A stretch of 64,000 nucleotides of DNA from Epiperipatus broadwayi (lineage: Eukaryota > Onychophora > Udeonychophora > Euonychophora > Peripatidae), in contig JAQFVV010006215.1 in assembly GCA_028023455.1 (NCBI GenBank), positions 11,883,473-11,947,472 of the forward strand, read 5' to 3'. The notes under the pieces were generated by a model. That model saw only the letters and a list, made by a program, of their open reading frames with translations. It was not told the origin of the DNA and did not search any database. The position numbers and the translations under genes were made by a program. Positions 54,901 to 62,560 of the stretch are shown piece by piece; positions within the stretch are counted from its first letter, which is position 1, and each line of letters opens with the position of its first letter.

Positions 54901-57900
54901 ATTATTTATAATCATATTATTTTTTAAAAAATTTTATTGAACATATAAAAAGACATTTGTGTTATATATATAACAACAAAACGAGACATTATACAATATA
55001 CATGAGGGGGTTTGGAACAAAATATAGCGTAGTTTCATGGCTTTACTATATACAAGTAGTTAGCACATAAAGTTTAAGAATTTTTTGAATTTTATTTATT
55101 ATTATTTTCAAAGCGTGGATATTATTAATCTTTCATACTGGGTTGAACTATTACTTATTTTATGTAAAAATGATAAATATTTACATACTATTAGTGATTA
55201 TTGTAATAATTTTTTAACATTTAGAATTGAAATATATATATAGTTATTAAATTGATTTATAATTAACCTATTCATTCAATATACTGAATGTTTATTATAG
55301 GAAATAGAGGGATTTGAACTTAGGATCTTCAGCCTATATTCATCCTTTACCATCTTAAACAACCAATATACATAATCACATACATATGAAAAAGATAAAT
55401 CATGACCAATATACATATTTCATGTTGAACCAGCTCTCATCAATTGGGCCAGATCATAATCTCTCACACATATATACAATAAATGCTCAGCTTATATTAA
55501 GATAGCAATTCCTTAAACTTTAATGGACAGGCTTCAATATTCTCACCCTTTCAACATTTCAACCATCTATTTTATTGAAAAACCAATGATAGCATGTTCA
55601 AAACCCTTGGTGGATTTAATATTGTAGCCACACTCATGTAGACATTACGTCAATCTAATCCCTCATATTATCAAACCATTATATAATCATTTATATTAAT
55701 AGAAGAGGGATGGGCTAGACTTAGACTATGATGTAACCTATTTCCAAGGCAATATGTAATTAACCTATTCATTCAATATACTGAATGTTTACTATAATAG
55801 AAGGATTCGAACTTAGGATTCATTTTCCACTCTATCTTACACAACCGATACACATGACTATACACATGTGAAAAAGATAAATGATCCTCAATATACATAT
55901 TTTGCGCTGAACCAGCATTCATCTGTTAGGCCAGATAACCTCTTACATATATACACAATCAGTGCTTAGCTTATGAATATAGGTTAATTATATATTGCCT
56001 TGGAAATAGATAACATTATAGTGTAAGTATAGCCCATCCCTCTTCTATTAATATAAATGGATACTTAATCATTTGATAATATGAGGGATTGATGTAATGA
56101 CTACATGGGTGTGACTACAATATAAAATCCACAAGAGCTTTGAGCATTCTATCATTGGTATTTCAATGAAATGGATGGTTGAATTATTAGAGGAGTGAGA
56201 AGATTGAAGTCTGCCCATTAAAGTTTAAGGAATTTGCTATCTTAATATAAACCAAGCACTGATGTACATATATGGGAGATTAGGATCTGACCCAACTGAT
56301 GAGTGCTGGTTCAGCATAAAAAATATATATTGGGGATCATTTATCTTTTTCACATGTGTGTGGTCATGTGTATAGGTTGTTTAAGATGAAGTGGAGGTTC
56401 AATATAGACTGAAAATCCCTTTATTTAAATTGATTTATGTATTGTTTTAGATGGTTTCTGCATTTACAAGAGGATCTTGTGTTCTAGAAGCAGAAGATGG
56501 AGGGAAATTTTCTTTATTTAATGATAATATTAGTGGAGAGTTTGTTGAATTGGTAAGATGATCTGTGTGTGTTGAAAATTCTTCCTTGAATATATTTTGC
56601 ATTAATATAATTTTTTTGTTGTTATTGTTATTTTAATAGGTTTTTTTTTTTTTTGCTTTTTGAACTGTGATTAAATTCACATTGTTTGTTTTTTGATTTT
56701 CACATTTGATATAATATATTGTTCATTATTATAATAATATATTTTGATGACTTCATTTTTCAAGGTTAAAAAGTTATAGAAAATGGCATGATGAATGAAT
56801 TTAGGATGAACATTAGCTAGATTTTTTAGGAATAATGTTGATTTGGGACTGCATTACATTGCATTTTATATATTGATACATAATATACTTTTGGACAGCA
56901 TGCACACTGATATCCAACTCCAGAGGGTGCCACTAGACCTATAACCTAGAAAATTAGTTTACTGATGAGGATACCAAGTATAAATGTTTACCACAGCTGC
57001 ACCATTACTCAGACATTTATTTTTGCCTCTAGATCATGGAGAGCAGAGATTCTTGGCAAATATCAATTGTCAGAGCAGATAACAATAAACAAAACAAAGT
57101 TTACTAACAATATAACACAGCATAGTATAATACAGTTCACTTATAGAGTTCAAATATTATAGTTCCAATATATATCAAGTTAACATCACATGATCTCCAT
57201 ATCTTATGCTAGCACATAACTGTTATTAAACAGGCCACCCTGTGCCAAACATTGATTACTCTGGTTGGCACAGGGTGGCCCTATTGTATGGGATGGAGCA
57301 GAATATAGGAAAACTTAGATTGGGAAATGGAAAATAAAGTGGCTAACAGGTTTCTCTGGGCATAATTGTTGAGAGATTCTTGACTCCGTTTAAGGAGAAG
57401 CTACAGTACATTACATCACATCCTGTTATATATCAAGTTCAAATACAATAATTCAAATATATCAGAATTTAAATACAACAGTTTAAATGCAAATACATTT
57501 AAGTGTCAATGAATTTTCATGTTAGCATGGAGTGCATCTGGCAGTTTTAAATATTATGCTTCACAAAAATTTACTTATAATATTAGATCATCTCTGAAGT
57601 TTGATAATTTATCAAGATGTGCACACATAAATTTCACTTTTGCATTAAACAATCGATAATAAAGCAGGATTTGACTCTACACCACTAAAAAATAGAATGA
57701 CATATAGGTCTCTTAATCACCCATATTATAAAGCAAAAAAAAAATATAGGGAGAAATGTCTCTACCTGATGCAAAAAACAATCATTTACAAGTACTTCAA
57801 GCGGGGATAAGGGAGGCAAGAAAACAACTTCAGTGGTGGATAAATACCCAAAATCTATATATAGATATTGCACACATGTACATATACCAATTCTTTTAAT

Positions 57901-60900
57901 TTTAAACACATGACTTAAACAAAGTAAACCAACAAACTTAAGCTTATATAATTAAATGTGCATTAAACACACATATATTAATGATTTTTGAATATATTCA
58001 GAGGCAGTAAATTAATTATTAAATATAGAACTATAACATAAAAAAAATAGAATTATTTCTAAAACTTTTTTTTTGTTAAAAAGTTGGTCTTAAAAGCAAC
58101 ATTGATCTAAAACTACATTGTAATTAATAAGAATTGCAGAAGCAATTTTTTTTTTTAAATCAAAACTTTATGAGGGGAAAAGAAAATTAAATTTTAAGAA
58201 ACAAATTATTTTTTCTGTCTCAAATGTTTAAAAGAAAACAAACTATTACAGCAACTGCAAAAAGATTTTTAATATTTAATATCGTACTATGATATTAAAT
58301 CCATTGCAGAAGAGAAAAAAAAATCAAGTTTTATAATATCTAAATACTAAAATAAATCTATATAAATACATAAATCATTTAAGTTATAAATATCAAAAGA
58401 TAAATACACAGATTAATATTAATTAATATAAAAGATAGATAAATTCATAAATCATTTAAATTAAATATCACTGGCTTGTTGGTAGCAAATAAATATTGTA
58501 CAAAATAATTCGTAAATAAAAAGTTACCTTTAAAGTCCAAGGGTAAAGATGGTGAAAGAGATACTATTTTTCTGAAAGGTTGAATTCAATATATATGTAC
58601 ATTTGTGTACAAACGGATTTCCTTAGTAGTTTACATGTGAAGTCTCTTCATTTATTGATTTTTAATCTTCTAGAGAGTTGCTGGTTGAGAAGCGCAACTG
58701 TTGATTTAATGGCATACTTGACAGTAGTTAACACGGTGTTGACTCGAACTGAATTTTGTTTTCTGGTGCCTAACTAATCATGGTTATTAACTTGGCTACT
58801 GGTAAAAGTTCAGGATACATCATGCTAAGCAGGCAATCGCAACGATCACAAGAAGCAGGATCAATGACAAATAGAAGCAGACTGACCAGAAGAATTCTGA
58901 ACCGATCTTTTTATATTATTCCTTTTCTTAATTAACAAGTCCATTCATTTACCAAATTGTTTAATTAACAAACTCACTCAAATACTAATTTTTTAAATTA
59001 ACATTTTCTTTCCTAGATTTCTTTAATTAAATAAGCCAGTAATTAAACTGGGTATTTATTTTTTTGACCATATCAAGCGACGTGTATGATCAAAAAAATA
59101 ACTACCTTAAACTGTTTACACAATTCTTTAATTAAATAAGTCTGTAATTATTTTCATTCATTTGGTTTACCAAAACTCCTTAATTAATAAAATCTGCTTG
59201 TTTATAGATGACACTTATTATCAATTGAAAATCAGTTTTGTTTCTTTTTAAAATTTAAGTAAAATTGATCTAAATTAATTATATACGCAGACCTTTATCA
59301 ATGTATAGCACATATAATATAAACCTACATATAAAAAAACCTACATAAACCTTATGAAAGCTGAATTTGACTTGTAGTTTTCCAATCACTACATTTATAT
59401 AATAAATTATGGATTGAGATTAGAAGAATTACTATCTCAATATATTTATAATTTTTTAGTGTAATATATATAATGTAATTAAAATAAGTCATTTAGAATG
59501 ATGTTTGAACTTTTTTCTAGCCTATTTTTCCCTCTTTCTTTCTATTTTTTAAATCTGATCGCTAGCCATTAAGAATTCTTTATATTCATTTTCAATTAAG
59601 AAAAAATTGAGTAAAATCGCAATTATATTTTTTTTATAAATTTTGTTGTTGTTGTTTGAAATTTACATGTAGTACAATATATATTATAATTGCTGATTAT
59701 AATTTTTTAAAATTCTCTATTGATTTCAAGTATGCATCTAAAGGAGAGCAAATGATGGGTTGTGTTCAGCTTAGATATGTACTGAGTGTGTGGCATCATA
59801 TTAATAGTGTTGAAAATATATGAAATAGTTATTAGAAAATAGACAAGATGTCACATATTTAGAGATTGACAAGTTTAATAATTTCATTTTATAGATGATG
59901 TACATAAGAAACTGTTCAAAGTTGTAATCAAAATAAGATTGTGCTAGTTGATGAATGATAAACATAGTCAATTTATAATTTTTTTTTCATTATAAGGTAG
60001 TTAGTTTAAATATCTCTTCTCTCCCCAATATTTATTTGCCCAATTTAGTTGTATGTAAATTTTCTATCTGAAAATATATGGAATATCTAGAGTACAAAAC
60101 AATCAATTATGGTTTGATAATAATTGAATAGTCATCATTAATAGTTTATGCCTCCCTCCCTCCTCACAATGTATTTTAGCATTTTCAATATTTAATAACT
60201 ATATTATTAACTTTGACAAGGATTTTATAGTGTTATTTTATATTGTTTTGTTTTTTTAATTTTCTGCATTGTCTACTTTCTCGGTAATTTTTTTGTTTAT
60301 CTTTGGGTTTTTTTATTTTATCAAATGTTATTAATGCTGTACTGTGTTTTAAAAATCATATTCATTCGACTCCGATATTTTTCTATAGTTTCATATGCAA
60401 TATATTGTACCGCTCCGTCCATTCCACCCTTTACAGTCTTATAAATCTTTCGACCCACATACGCACCGAGTATGAAAGTGACGTATGTAATGAAGTGAAA
60501 TAACGATAATAATTCCCCTGCAATATCGATGGTTAAATATGAAAAGCAAATATCTCAAAAAAATTATTAGAGGAAGGAGATATAACCTAAAAAAAATGAG
60601 GTCAATCGGAACCTTCCCTGTTACATCATCCCACATCAGTCCGATTAACTAAACGGTGGTCACTCTTTTAATTTACACACCTTTAAAAGTACTAAAATAT
60701 TTTTATTTAGTTTTTCGCGCCACCCCCAGCAAAGAAATGTATTGTTGACCCTCCCTTTTCCTTCCCGAGAGAGTGTGCCAATAAAATGATCACAGTTATA
60801 TATCATAAGAAAAAATTAAATATGTTCGGACATAAAATGTGAGACAATATAATCCCCCTGTAAGTTATCCCTATCTAACTCATAATTTATTTTCCTATCT

Positions 60901-62529
60901 CAGGTTAATGATTGGTTCGACCCGTTTATACTCTGGTTATGTGCTAATGATTGAATAAGTAATTTGAACTAAGTAAATAAGAGTGGCAAACCATTTTTTT
61001 TTTAATAAAAAATTTACTCTTTATTATTACTTTTAAATATTCTTATCAGATTAAAGATTTCATATAATTGAAAAAAGAAAAATAGTACTTAGGTTAAACA
61101 TCTATTTATAAAAAGATTTATACAAAGAAAATGTCATTTTAAAATAATTGCATAATGGGTGTGGTCTATATCCCTTTTCCCCACTTGAAAATAGTAGTTT
61201 AAGAAACAAATGTATGTAATAAATTTCTCTACAAAGAAACATAATTCATATAGGTATTAAATTCATAAAAAAAAAATAATCCACTAGTTTACATGTATGT
61301 CTACTGATTACCCCTAGGATCAATAAATTATTAATATTTTACTCATATTTATGTTTTAGTGCTTTAATATTTATACATGATACGCATCTACGTTTATTTA
61401 TTTTAAATGTATAAAATGATGTTTAATACGGCTAAAGGATACTCTACGTAAGGTATCGCCATAGTAAAGGATTATGAGGTAGAGATTCTCCACGTAGGGA
61501 ATCTGAATGAGACATGCATGCAACTATTATATAATATAAGTGATATGAAGATTACATAAAAGATTATAGTTACGAGTATATAAGAAAAAACACATTACTG
61601 AGTTATAAAATAAAAAAAATAAAAGTGAATAAATAAAGATCAAGAGATCTAAACTTATATGTATTTACAACTGTTATAAAGTTTGACTTTGAGCGGACCA
61701 CACGGACTACTCCATAGGGCGGACAGGGCTTCCTTCTCCATTACATGTATCAAAGAGTCCTTGTTATCAGGCTTTGGGTGGCTTCTTTTAGGACATTGTA
61801 GGGCTTCAGGGATGAACTGGTGGTGTACTGCTGCTTGTGACCTACTCCATGGGTTTTTTGTATACTGGAACAATTATGACGGCCATCTCTATTAGGTGTT
61901 TGTTCAAAGATTTATAGTTGTACTTCTTATCGGTAGATAGATTTTAATGCGACTGATTTTTATTACCACCACCTTTCTTTTTTTTAATTCAGCCTTCTTT
62001 AAATTTCTTTATGATAATATAATGTCAGATATGGTTGAGTTTTAAAATTCATTTTGATTACTAGGCATTTCTTCACGTGATATAATATCGGATCTTACTG
62101 CCTGCTTGGACTGCTCAGGAGCGACTGACTCTCTCCACCTAATAGATAGCACATATGGTCCCCTTTCAGCCAATTAAACTACCCCCCTACAAGCTATTGC
62201 ATCAGCCTATAATAATTTAAAATATACTTTATACATTCCTTAATTTTATTTGTTATAAAGTATACTTTTTTAATCATGGCAATTGTACAGTTTTCATCTT
62301 AATTAATTAGAGCACCCATTATGCTTCATTATATTAGATAAAACCAACTTTTAATTTTTATCTTTAAAACAGATCAAAAGAACAAAAAATTTTTTTACCA
62401 CAAAACATTCCTTTCCATTTTTTGTTCTTTTTATATATAAAAAAATAAATTACAATTTACCAAAACTTTTTCTTTATAATTACCAAAAACAAAATCCATT
62501 ATAATGAAAATATAAAATTTGACATTATA

Positions 62530-62560
<31 letters not shown>

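Larger units (their letters stand above)
55261..56424. mobile_element. R2 palindromic element with hammerhead motifs
   Basis: Perfect 14-bp duplications TTAAATTGATTTAT at 55247-55260 and 56425-56438. Starts AATTAACCTATTCATTC (head), then an arm and a middle part to about 55756. A second head plus partial arm follows (55757-55980), then the inverted middle and inverted arm to 56424. Arms of about 450 bp pair. Three hammerhead-like cores, two on the minus strand and one on the plus. No coding frame. The layout matches that of R1 copy B. Confidence 0.88.

Noticed and set aside
55800-55830. GGATTCGAAC in R2, like a reversed tRNA B box
   Set aside because: Considered as a tRNA-derived SINE. No convincing A box at the proper distance, and the hammerhead reading explains the element better.
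56955-56985. CTGATGA with a possible ATAC/GTAT stem II in intron 7
   Set aside because: The GAAA box is absent and stem I cannot be formed; not supported as a hammerhead, though a very decayed relic cannot be excluded.
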